In this document: positions 46,995 through 56,604 of the stretch, one piece after another
Layout: each line of letters opens with the position of its first letter
How positions within the stretch are numbered: position 1 is the stretch's first letter
NCBI GenBank assembly: GCA_014529385.2
Contig: CM043954.1
Location: 99,693,747 to 99,757,746 of the forward strand
DNA: 64,000 bases
Direction of reading: 5' to 3'
From: Adiantum capillus-veneris
Taxonomy: Eukaryota > Streptophyta > Polypodiopsida > Polypodiales > Pteridaceae
Made by a program: the position numbers and the translations under genes
Notes under the pieces: generated by a model
Database searches by the model: none
Told to the model about the DNA's origin: nothing
Seen by the model: only the letters and a program-made list of their open reading frames with translations

Positions 46995-48552
46995 TAAGCA
47001 TCGTTCTGGCTGGGCTTCAAATCTTTCTAATTCTTCGTCCAAAAGTGCCAAGGTCTTTCTGTCTGTGGATTTCTTTCTCACCCAACCTTCCACAACAATC
47101 CTAGATATGGCTTGTACCTCCATTGAAACCTTATGTTTGAACCAATATGTGTTGTAGTAGTCAGAGAACTCTCCACAAAACTTACAAAATTGCCATATCA
47201 CCCATCCTATGGAGTACACATATGTGGCCTTCGTCCATGGGCACGGGTGATTGCCATCTAGTAAACTCAGGAGCTCGCCAAGGATGAAGCTTTTACCAGT
47301 TTTCATCGGTATTGTTGGTCTTTTGTGTCTCTAAGACAACACACAGAGCCAATCCCCAATCAATTATTCCAATACGGGGAGTGAGATCCTTAGTAAAGTC
47401 CAACATGATGTTCCATGGATAGAGATCATTGTGGATCACTCCCTCGTCATGTGCGAATCGCAATGCCTTCACCAAGGCATGGATCAACGAGGGAGCATGA
47501 TTGCACAAGATCTTGATACATGTTTTCTTGTCTTCAGAGGGCTGCTCCCATTTAAAGTCTTCAGGGATCTTTCCTTTCCCCTCTTTATGCGCTACAAGAG
47601 TCGTGAAAGAGCCATGTGGAAGGGGTACTGTCTCCATAGATCACCTAAAGTTCCCCCATTGAAGTAGGGGAATATCAGAAACCATTGCAACGCTACACAG
47701 TGGGAAATACTCCTCACAATCCCTCTATGGTTGAGATCTACCCCACTTTTTGATGCAAAGCTTTTCCGATGCTTGGCCTGTCCTTTGAACTCCTTGGCAC
47801 AATCAGTATTCGTTGCAGGAAGGAAACTGATCCCTTTGATTTGACCTTGCCACCCTGTGCCATAAGCCCCTGACCCAAGTTTCTTGATCTTCTTAATGGA
47901 CTTATTTGGAATGTCCAGAGTCATACTACATTTAGAATTGTATATACTTCTCTCCAGGTGACTGGAAGAAGTAGTAGAACCCGATGTTCCCTCAATGGCA
48001 GCCTCCTCAATAAATGGTTCTCCAACTTGGATGCTCCCCATAACTCTGGTGATAGCCATTCGCATTTTCTTGCTTAGGCCAAACTGTGTGTCTATGTGGG
48101 ATGCTTGCCTTGACCTCTCCTTTTCAGCTCTCCATCTAGTGTTCCAATGCTCTAGCTTACCCTTGTCTACTTCTTGAGGGCATTCCTCTTTCAAATCAGA
48201 GGCCACCTTGGGCAAATTGCCCACCCAACTGCTCAGTAATGAGATTATTGATTCGGTTGTTTTGTCTAGATATAACAACAACATTTTGCGAGAAATCTCA
48301 TTGTATAATGATTGCAATCTAGACTCATCTGCAACAATCTGCGCTATATCATCGGGATCTAGTGCACTGACGATCACAATCAACAATTGTCTAATTTTCT
48401 TTTTGAACTCTATCATTGAAGTAGCAAAAGGATCCATTTTGCCTGCAAAATATGGTATTATTGCAAACAACACATTGTGAAATATAACTATGTGCCATTG
48501 CATTTGGATCTTTTCTACGTGAAAGAAAAAGTGTAGTATAGACCATAGATCT

Positions 48553-49886
48553 CGTACGCTTTTGCAGTGACACACCTAATCACAATTGAAACCATGTGCC
48601 AATGCCTCACCGTACGACAACTTACAAACAGATGCTCCTATCATTCTAGCAGCAACACACCTAGTCGCAATTGCAACCATGTGCCGAAGCATGAATGACT
48701 GGGAGCAACATAAAACATAGTCACCCTACGCTTTTGCAATGACACACCTAGCCGCAATTGCAACCATGTGCCAGTGCATCCATGCACGGTGACTTCTTTC
48801 AAATAGATGCTCCTGTCATTCTAGCAGCAACACACCTAGTCGCAATTGCAACCATGTGCCGAAGCATGAATGACTGGGAGCAACATAAAACATAGTCACC
48901 CTACGCTTTTGCAATGACACACCTAACCGCAATTGCAACCATGTGCCAGTGCATCCACGCACGGTGACTTCTTTCAAACAGATGCTCCTATCATTCTAGC
49001 AGCAACACACCTAGTCGCAATTGCAGCCATGTGCTGAAGCATGAATGACTGGGAGCAACATAAAACATAGTCACCCTACGCTTTTGCAATGACACACCTA
49101 GCCACAATTCCAACCATGTGCCAGTGCATCCACGCACGATGACTTCTTTCAAACAAATGCTCCTGTCATTCTAGCAGCAACACACCTAGTCGCAATTGCA
49201 ACCATGTGCCGAAGCATGAATGACTGGGAGCAACATAAAACATAGTCACCCTACGCTTTTGCAATGACACACCTAACCGCAATTGCAACCATGTGCCAGT
49301 ACATCCACGCACGGTGACTTCTTTCAAGATTCAAGCATATGAAGCATTATGAAATTATTTGAGCACACATTCATGCATTAGATGCTACTGTCAATCTAGC
49401 AGCAACACACCTAGTCGCAATTGCAACCATGTGCCGAAGCATGAATGACGGGAAGCAAAATAAAACATAGTCATCTTGCATTTTTGCAATGATACACCTA
49501 GCTGCAATTGCAACCATGTGCCAGTGCATCCACGCATGGTGACTTCTTTCAAACAGATGCTCCTGTCATTCTAGCAGCAACACACCTAGTCGCAATTGCA
49601 ACCATGTGCCGAAGCATGAATGATTGGGAGCAACATAAAACATAATCACCCTACGCTTTTGCAATGACACACCATTGCAACCATGTGCCAGTGCATTCAC
49701 GCACGGTTACTTCTTTCAAACAAATGCTCCTGTCATTCTAGCAGCAACACACCTAGGCGCAATTGCAACCATGTGTCGAAGCATGAATGACTGGGAGCAA
49801 TATTAAACATAATCATCCTATGCCTTTGCAATGACACACCTAGCCGCAATTGCAACCATGTGCCAGTGCATCCACGTACGATGATT
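48553..49886 (-). repeat. Tandem repeats of about 175 bp (seven copies) in the kinase-gene 5' UTR intron
   Basis: TCATTCTAGCAGCAACACAC recurs at 48641, 48816, 48991, 49166, 49391, 49566 and 49733: mostly 175-bp steps, with one of 225 and one of 167. Each unit contains two related halves, ACACCTAGTCGCAATTGCAACC and ACACCTAGCCGCAATTGCAACC-type, so the unit is a dimer. The array lies between a donor-like AAAG/GTATAA (minus, 49907/49906) and the acceptor at 48443. Confidence 0.92.
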
Positions 49887-50067
49887 TGATAAAAGAAATT
49901 TTATACCTTTAAGTTTTAACGCAAAAAACTCAAAAAAACATCAAAAAAATAAGGAAGGGTTTAAAAAATTACTCCTACACTGCTTTGAGAATGTGGAAAG
50001 CTTCCAGAAAGTTTGGTGAAGATTTTTCAATGTACCTCTTTGTGAAAAAGACAAGCACCGGCGTCGC

Positions 50068-50077
50068 CTTTATATAG
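50068..50077 (-). promoter_or_regulatory. TATA box of the minus-strand hAT gene(s)
   Basis: The minus strand reads CTATATAAAG just inside GC-rich motifs, mirroring the left end (39826). It would drive inward transcription toward the kinase- and RING-like genes. Confidence 0.6.
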
Positions 50078-50246
50078 CCACGGTGGGCCCGGTGGGAAAG
50101 TTGCTTTACCCAGCGGGCCCGGCGGGCTACGAGTTGGTCTCCAGGTCTCCCTGGAAGTCAAAAAAGATGAATGTCAATTAACATAATATTTTTTATTTTG
50201 CATTTCAGTTGTTATTAACCTGAAATTATAGTTTGATCACGTCATT

Positions 50247-50723
50247 TTGAAATCCCTGCTCACTAATGCCTATGAGTCCAGAGGAGAGCCTATCATAGTG
50301 CCAAATACCACCGATGGGACAAGTGACGGGTTCCAACCCAAAATAATGGCAGAAATGGGTAAGGACTGTAACGGTCTAGACGATCTGTGGAAGAAAACCC
50401 GTGAGGTCAACGAGGTTAATAGGATGAGTAACCACTTGAATAGCACGAGAAAAGAAAAGAATGTGATCTTACCTCCTATTGAAGAATTTGAGTCAAGGTC
50501 GCAAATGAACTTTGAGATACATTCACAAGGGGGAGACCAAGGATCAATTAGTTCGGGGCATAGCCAACCAGACTCGTTGAGAACATTACCCTCTTATCTA
50601 GGAGAGTATGAAGCTAAGTCGGAGGTGAGAGAAATCCCATCTCAAAGACTTTCTTCTAACAAGGTGATGGATTCGCAAGGATTGATTGAGTTCTTATCCC
50701 GGTGGCATGCACAATCACGTTAG
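50247..50723 (+). pseudogene. Element B pol, spacer before protease
   Basis: Resumes element B immediately after the hAT insertion. It is an open frame of about 158 codons without a known domain: hydrophilic, with NRMSNHLNSTRKEKN and LPPIEEFESRSQ. It overlaps the protease frame by 22 bp in a -1 relation; I read this as an indel rather than programmed frameshifting, because no slippery heptamer is evident. Confidence 0.5.
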
Positions 50724-52084
50724 CAGAACTCCTAAGGTTAAGGCCAAACATGTGGACCACAATAGGAAAATGCCTAGAAAAATTTGGAGTGAAAGACCCC
50801 ACCTTGAAGCTACAAGAAGGGATCAGAGAGTTGGACATGCCTCAACTAAACACTAGGCCAGTACCATTGAATAAGGTTGGAGAATATTGCGAGGAAGAAG
50901 ATGGAAACACCACGCTACCAGTAGAATTCCAAGGAGTAATTTCCAAAGCTATTCTTGACAGTGGAGCGGGAGTTGCTATCGCCACCAAGGAAATCTGGAA
51001 AAAATGGGAAAAACCAGCTTTGAGGGCTACCAGAATGAAACTGCAATTGGCAAATGGGTTCATGGAGAAGCCTCTAGGACTCTTAGAAAAAGTGATTGTC
51101 ACTTTGTGCGGAATCGAGTATGAGCATACAGTTGCAATAGTCGATTTCGACAAAAAGAATAATTATGAGATCATCTTGGGACGACCATTCATGCGACAAT
51201 TGAAGATGGTCCAAGATTGGGGTTATGACCACATATACCTCAGACATGGCGAGACAACAACTAAAATACACCTGAAAGACCATAGTTACAAAGATGTGAA
51301 CCAAACACCTGTGGAAGAGTTTGATTCGGCTACAGTAGCAGGATCAGAAATACCAGCATGGTTAGGGCAACCAAAAGATCTATGGATGTGCGGAGCTTCA
51401 CATTGTGGAAGCTTAAGAAGAGAGGAATGCGTCTTAGAAAGAGCAATTGAGGACAAGGAGTATATTCCGGAACCTTTCCCTGAAGATGCCTTCGAACCTC
51501 TAGAATGGGAACACATACTAGAAACATTGGATGTCTGTACCATTACCGACATTCCAACAACAAAATTTTGCGATAAGGATGGCTATGATGTGTTACCCTA
51601 TTACATGGTAAGAGTTATACCAGAAAAAGAGACGGTAGAACCACCAGAACAAAAAGAGTTTTACAACTTCTCTGAACATTTGGAAGTAAATGATGATGTA
51701 GATAATGAGTGTTCAGACACCTCAAGTGAGCGTGGAAATGAAACCGAGAATATCAAGTTTTATGATTTTGCTAATCAACACCCTAGACGCCAAGAACGCT
51801 ATAGGAGGAAACGAGTAGGAAACAAAGCTAGAGAGAACCTGATGCCCAGGATAAAAGGTAAAAATCACTATTTGATGCTTGTAAAAGCAGAGGATTGTGT
51901 AAAAGATCAAATATCAGGAAGATTCTCAAAAAATCGAATAGAAATAATGCGAGAGGAAATAAAACAGGTGTACGAAAAGCTAAAACCGAAACAAAATCAC
52001 AAAAATCTCAAAAATAAAAAAAAGAAACAACAAAAGACCAAGAGTGGACCAAACTGGAGCGTAAACAGAAATACGAAGAACTGA
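50702..52084 (+). pseudogene. Element B upstream (canonical) retropepsin, PR1
   Basis: Retropepsin at the normal place before RT: AILDSGAGVAIA with catalytic Asp at 50957-50959, then VAIVDFDKKNNYEIILGRPFMRQL near 51150-51200. After the domain comes an acidic and then basic linker (EEDGN; KNKKKKQQKTKSG) with WGYDHIYLRHG. It ends in TGA at 52082. The catalytic D-S-G-A and L-G-R-P are intact, so this domain looks better preserved than the second, integrase-distal protease-like domain at 55640-55920. Confidence 0.85.
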
Positions 52085-52230
52085 AACGGTCTTTGAGAGA
52101 GATATGGACTACTGAAGAAGATAGTGATGGTAAAGGGGAGTGAGAGAAGGGGAACATGAACGTACCATCACACTATCAAAAATTTACTATCCAGGACAAA
52201 AAAATCATCATGACACCACCAGTCAGGTAA

Positions 52231-55200
52231 AGAACCAGCCAAGAATCTTACGATGGTCTTGAAAATGCAAAGAAGATAGACCTCGCAGAACCAGGTGAAA
52301 AGCCTCAGCCGGTCTATATAGCTAACGATTTAGAGCCTGAAGAGGAAGAACAGCTAACACAACTTCTCAAGAAGTATAAAGATGTGTTCGCCTGGTCCTA
52401 TAAAGACCTCAAAGGAGTTGATCCATTGATATGCCAACATACAATTCCTTTGAAATCGGATGCAAAACCTAGCAAACAATGTCCGTATACATATAATGAC
52501 ACATTTGCTAAAAGAATCAAAGAAGAGATTGATAAACTGATGGAAGTTGAATTCATCTATGAAATCAAACATGCAGATTGGGTGTCACCCATTGTGGTAG
52601 TTCCCAAAAAGAATGGAAAACTGCGAGGGTGTGTAAACCTCAAGAAGGTGAATGCAGCAACCATAAGGGATAATTATCCCTTGCCAATCACAGAACATGT
52701 ACTTGAGCGAGTGGCCGGGAAACGAGCTTATTCCTTTCTGGATGGGTTTTCAGGATACAACCAACTGGCAATAGCAAGGGAGGATCAACACAAAACAGCA
52801 TTTACCATAGAATGGGGGATTTATGCGTATCGATTTATGCCATTTGGCTTAACTAATGCACCAACCACTTTCCAAAGGTTAATGACTCACACATTCAAGG
52901 AATACCTAAGAATATTCTTAGAAATTGACATGGTTGACCTGTGTGTACACTCTCTTCTACGAGAGGAACATATTGACCATTTTCAAAAGGTCTTTGAAAA
53001 GTGCAGGACATATCGAATATGTCTTAACCCGGAAAAGTGTGTATATATGGTTAAGAAAGGCCGAATTTTAGGACACATTGTCTCAAGAAATGGCATAACC
53101 ACAGACCTAGACAAAGTCAAAGTCATCGTAGACCTACCGAGGCCTACTAATTCAAAACAAGTGCAATCCTTCATGGGACATTGCCGATATTATCAAAGAT
53201 TCATATACATGTATGCGGTTATTGCACAACCTCTGTATCGTTTGCTAGTCAATTTCGAGTGGATCGAGAAGTGTGAAACTTCATTCAAAAAGATGAAGGA
53301 AAACCTTATATCAGCACCTGTACTAAAGGCACCAGATTGGGAAAAGATATTCCATGTGCACATTGATGCTTCAGCATATGCCATTGGAAGTATTCTAGCT
53401 CAACCTGGAGACGGAACAATGGATTTTCCGGTTTGCTATGCGAGCTGACAGTTAAACAGTGTGGAAAAGAACTACACAACCACCGAGCGGGAAGGGTTAG
53501 GAATGATTTATGCTGTAAAGAAATTTTGGCATTATTTGCTTGCAAACAAATTTGTGTTCTTCACAGATCATCAAGCTCTTTTGTACCTAGTAAATAAACC
53601 TTGCAATACAAGGAGAATCGTATGCTGGTTTATTATATTGCTAGAATTTGACTTCACAGTAGTGGTCGAAAAGGATAAAACCCATCTACGAGCGGATCAT
53701 CTTTCAAGGATACACAACGGGGAAGCTCTTGAAGGAGTCGATGATGACATACCAGATGCTTATCTTTTCAACATTGAAATGGTACCCAAATGGTCTCAAG
53801 AAATTGTTAGCGTTCTTTCCTTTGGAAGTGGGTTTGATAATATGGAATGCAGATCCAAACATCAAACAATTCGACAAACAAAAAAATTCCAGTTGGTAGT
53901 AGAACGGCTGTATCATTTTGGATCGGACCTAATCCTACGATTATGTATAAATCCAAAAGAATTAGAGTGCTACCTTAAAGAGGCAAATGTCCAGGATTGT
54001 GCATTTCATTGTTCAACAATGAAGACACACCAGAGACTGAAACAGTTAGGGGTTTATTGGCCAACTATGTATGCGGACACGCATTCTTATGTTACCAATT
54101 GTACTATATGTAGTGCCAAACGACCAGTGGATCACGCAACTTTGTTTCAGGTAAACATAGCACCCACATGGAGTCAATATATCATTGACTTCTTGACCAC
54201 CAGGACATTCCTTAAGAATATCACAAGAGCACGGGAAAAAGCTATACAGCTAGAAGCTCGTGACTTTCAATTAATTGGGAACCAACTCTATAAGCGAGGT
54301 AAGGACAATCAACTTAGAATCTGTGCAAGTGAAAGCGAATACCTGCTGATTCTAGAACATGCACATAACGGAATAAGTGGAGGCCATTTTTTGGGCGATA
54401 AGACGGCAAAAACCGTCTTAACCGCAGGAATTTGGTGGCCTACATTGCACATGGATGCTGAAGAGTTTTTAAAGCGTTGTGACGCATGTCAACGAACCAA
54501 GGTGCCAATAAAAAGAGATGAGATGCCATTACGGCCAATGATGGGAGCAAGAGCATTTGCAAAATGGGGCATTGATTTTGTGGGACCTATATCACCCCCT
54601 GCATATCGCACCCATACCCAATATATCATTGTGGCTACGGACTATCTCACAAAATGGGTCGAAGCCAAAGCAACACAAAAAGCTGACGTACGCACCACGG
54701 CACAATTTTTGTATGAGAATGTTTTTGTACGTTACGGGTTACCAATAGAAATTGTCAGTGACCGTAGAACACATTTTCTCAATGAAGTCATTGAATATCT
54801 GCTAGAGGAATTCATGGTCATACATAGGAAATCCGCACCATACCATCCACAGGCCAATGGGCAAGCTGAGGCCACTAATAAAACACTATGCACGGTTCTC
54901 ACTAAAATAGTGTTAGAATCAAGAACAGATTGGGATCAGCAGCTACACTCAACACTATGAGCATACAGGGTAGCTTATAAAACTTCGATAGGAACAACAC
55001 CATACAACATGGTATATGGCCTAAATGCTATACTACCCATATAATTTTTAATTCCAACTCTACGAGTAGCAAAAAGCTTGGAATGGACAGGGCATGAGCT
55101 CTCTTCAAGAATTGATGATCTTGAAAAGCTAGATGAACTCCGCTTATGAGCTGTCGCTTCAATCTCTGCTAAAAAGAGAAGACAAAAGGAATTATTTGAC

Positions 55201-55300
55201 AAACATGTGCGTACCAAAGAGTTCAAAACAGGTGATTACGTACTTGTTTATACCTTGAAGCAACATGCCAAGAAACTTAAAAAGCGAGGGATGGGACATT
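52231..55300 (+). pseudogene. Element B RT, RNase H, duplicated zinc module, integrase
   Basis: One frame opens at 52231. RT: DWVSPIVVVPKKNGKL, SGYNQLAIAREDQHKTAF and FGLTNAPTTFQRL. The catalytic box reads D-M-V-D at 52927-52938 where element A has F-L-D-D, so the first catalytic Asp is Val. RNase H: HIDASAYAIG; TGA at 53446 where element A has Arg. Two zinc-finger-like modules follow (see 53780-54500). The integrase core has GIDFVGP, VSDRRTH (element A: SDNG) and GQAEATNK. TGA at 54958 replaces a Trp codon of element A. Further stops near 55040 and 55147, and a frameshift near 55300. Enzymatically dead copy. Confidence 0.9.
53780..54500 (+). other. Tandemly duplicated linker plus integrase zinc-finger module
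   Basis: Module 1 (about 53780-54120): WSQEIVSVLSFG, FQLVVERLYHFGSDLILRLC, then FHCSTMKTH...GVYWPTMYAD...CTICSAK. Module 2 (about 54165-54500): WSQYIIDFLTTR, FQLIGNQLYKRGKDNQLRIC, then HAHNGISGGHF...GIWWPTLHMD...CDACQR. Each is about 110-115 residues and they align throughout. Element A has a single module. Module 1 lacks the first His. Confidence 0.7.
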
Positions 55301-55301
55301 T

Positions 55302-56601
55302 GTGGTTAGTGATCTATCACAAAGTGGAGCTGTCAATCTTGCTACATTAACAGGTGAAGAAATGCCAAACTGGATTAGTGGATGTCGACTGAGGAGGTAT
55401 CATCTACCACTCACACAGGAGATGCTCCAACAAATTCATCAAGGAAAACAAAGAATGAAGGAAAAACAGAGAGTAGGGGAGGAAGCTCGAGCCGAAGCAC
55501 AAGAACGCATTGCAAAAAGACGGCTTCTGCGACAACAACAACAAAGTGGACCACCATTACGAATCAATGCCATTCGACTGACGAAGTTGGAGGAAGAAAT
55601 AGTGGAGCCAATAATTGCGGTCAAAGTGGATAGCAATCAAGTTGAATCAACAGCCTTGCTTGATTCGGGTGATCAATGATCTCTTACGGATTATACCAAC
55701 AGCTCAAAGTCACAGGTCAACTTCATTGTACTCCTCAAGTGCTGGAAAGTAGCACATCACACCCGTTGAAAACATTGGGATGGACTATATTGCATGTACA
55801 GATACATCAATATATTTACCTACACAAATTCTATGTGGTGACAAATGAAAGCACACAACACCCAATGATGTTGGGGCAACCTTGGCAAAAAGAGTACAAT
55901 GTGCAGATAGATTGGAAAGCAAAGGCAGTCAAAATCCAGCATGAACATGAACAACAGGTGATAGCTTTTGCTCAACAATACCAGCATGATCAACTGCAAG
56001 CCATGCAATCACTGGAAACAAAGCCAACAGCACAAATTCCATTAAAGAATAACATGATACCCGAGACCAACAATCAGGTAAAAGCCAAACATGCTAGTTA
56101 CAGACATATGAAGTCACCGGCAGCAATGCAAAGATCTAGGTTACAAACACAAGGAAAACAAGTATGGATGCGGAAGGATAGAAATGACATGGCGGACAAA
56201 CAACAATGCAACAAAAATTTTTCAACAAAGCAGATGGTTCAACCACAAACCAAGGGACTAAAAGAGATATAGATCCCAAAGAAAATGCTTAGCCATAACC
56301 CAAATGTCACTCACATTTGGATACCAAAGAAAAATCAAAAGGAACTCCCTTGAGTACAAGCAACAAAGGAAGGCAGACAGCTGCATTTCAAAAAAGAAAA
56401 CCGACTTATGTGGATGCCAATAAAAGCCAAACCAGTGGCCAACAAGAACGTGCCAAACCATCTACGAAAATCGACAGCAACAAAATACCATTGGAAAGCA
56501 AAGGCAATACGGCCCATAGCCATTCCGGCCCAGCCAATTCTATCCTTAGAAACAACTACGACTCCATCAAAGCAATTGCCATTTGCAAAAAAGACAATTA
56601 A
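55302..56601 (+). pseudogene. Element B tail: second protease-like domain (PR2) and W-x-P-K region
   Basis: After a coiled basic linker (MKEKQRVGEEARAEAQERIAK), the sequence reaches ALLDSGDQ at about 55655-55676, then shifts frame exactly there and continues MISYGLYQQL...MMLGQPW...VQIDWKAKAVKIQ to about 55930. This parallels element A (LLDMGA, SYGVWCQL, NLGRTW, TIDWG). A Gln/Lys-rich tail follows, with VWMRK, IWIPKK and MWMPIK (TAG at 56270, TGA near 56351) ending at 56601. It is the counterpart of 2695-3879 in element A and is distinct from PR1 at 50957. Confidence 0.65.
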
Positions 56602-56604
56602 ATA

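Larger units (their letters stand above)
44804..48437 (-). pseudogene. Protein-kinase-like gene carried by the hAT element
   Basis: On the minus strand, ATG 48437-48435 (MDPFATSMIEFKKKIRQ) lies five bases after an acceptor, TTTTGCAG/G. About 170 residues of helical N-terminal sequence precede a kinase domain: glycine loop GSGAYGTGWQG, ATP-site region CAKEF, GGTLGDLW, catalytic loop HNDLYPWNIM (HRDLKPxN class, Arg replaced by Asn), IIDWGLAL (DFG replaced by DWG) and YSIGWVIW (subdomain IX). Frameshifts near 47630 and 47305 break it. The LTR element at 44845-46994 interrupts the last codons; beyond it the frame resumes with RPPSEM and stops at 44804. The altered Arg and DFG suggest a pseudokinase or atypical kinase. 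Confidence 0.7.
39609..50242. mobile_element. hAT DNA transposon carrying transposase, RING-like and kinase-like genes
   Basis: Inserted in element B with CATTTTG on both sides (39602-39608 and 50243-50249), 7 of the 8 bp expected for hAT. Degenerate inverted ends: GTTAATAACA near 39651 and its complement near 50211, in a match of 17 of 22 bases. GC-rich CCCGGCGGG-like motifs lie inside both ends (39700-39790 and 50085-50135). Each end has an inward TATA box, a putative 5' UTR intron filled with tandem repeats, and an ATG shortly after the acceptor. The exact terminus on the left is uncertain by about 25-40 bp. Confidence 0.7.

Noticed and set aside
50702-50723. Possible programmed -1 frameshift between the gag-side frame and PR1
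   Set aside because: No slippery heptamer or evident downstream pseudoknot; the element has many random indels, so a chance deletion is simpler.
52231-55300. Elements A and B as two halves of one element
   Set aside because: Both contain RT, RNase H, integrase and the tail, and they differ throughout; they are separate members of one lineage.
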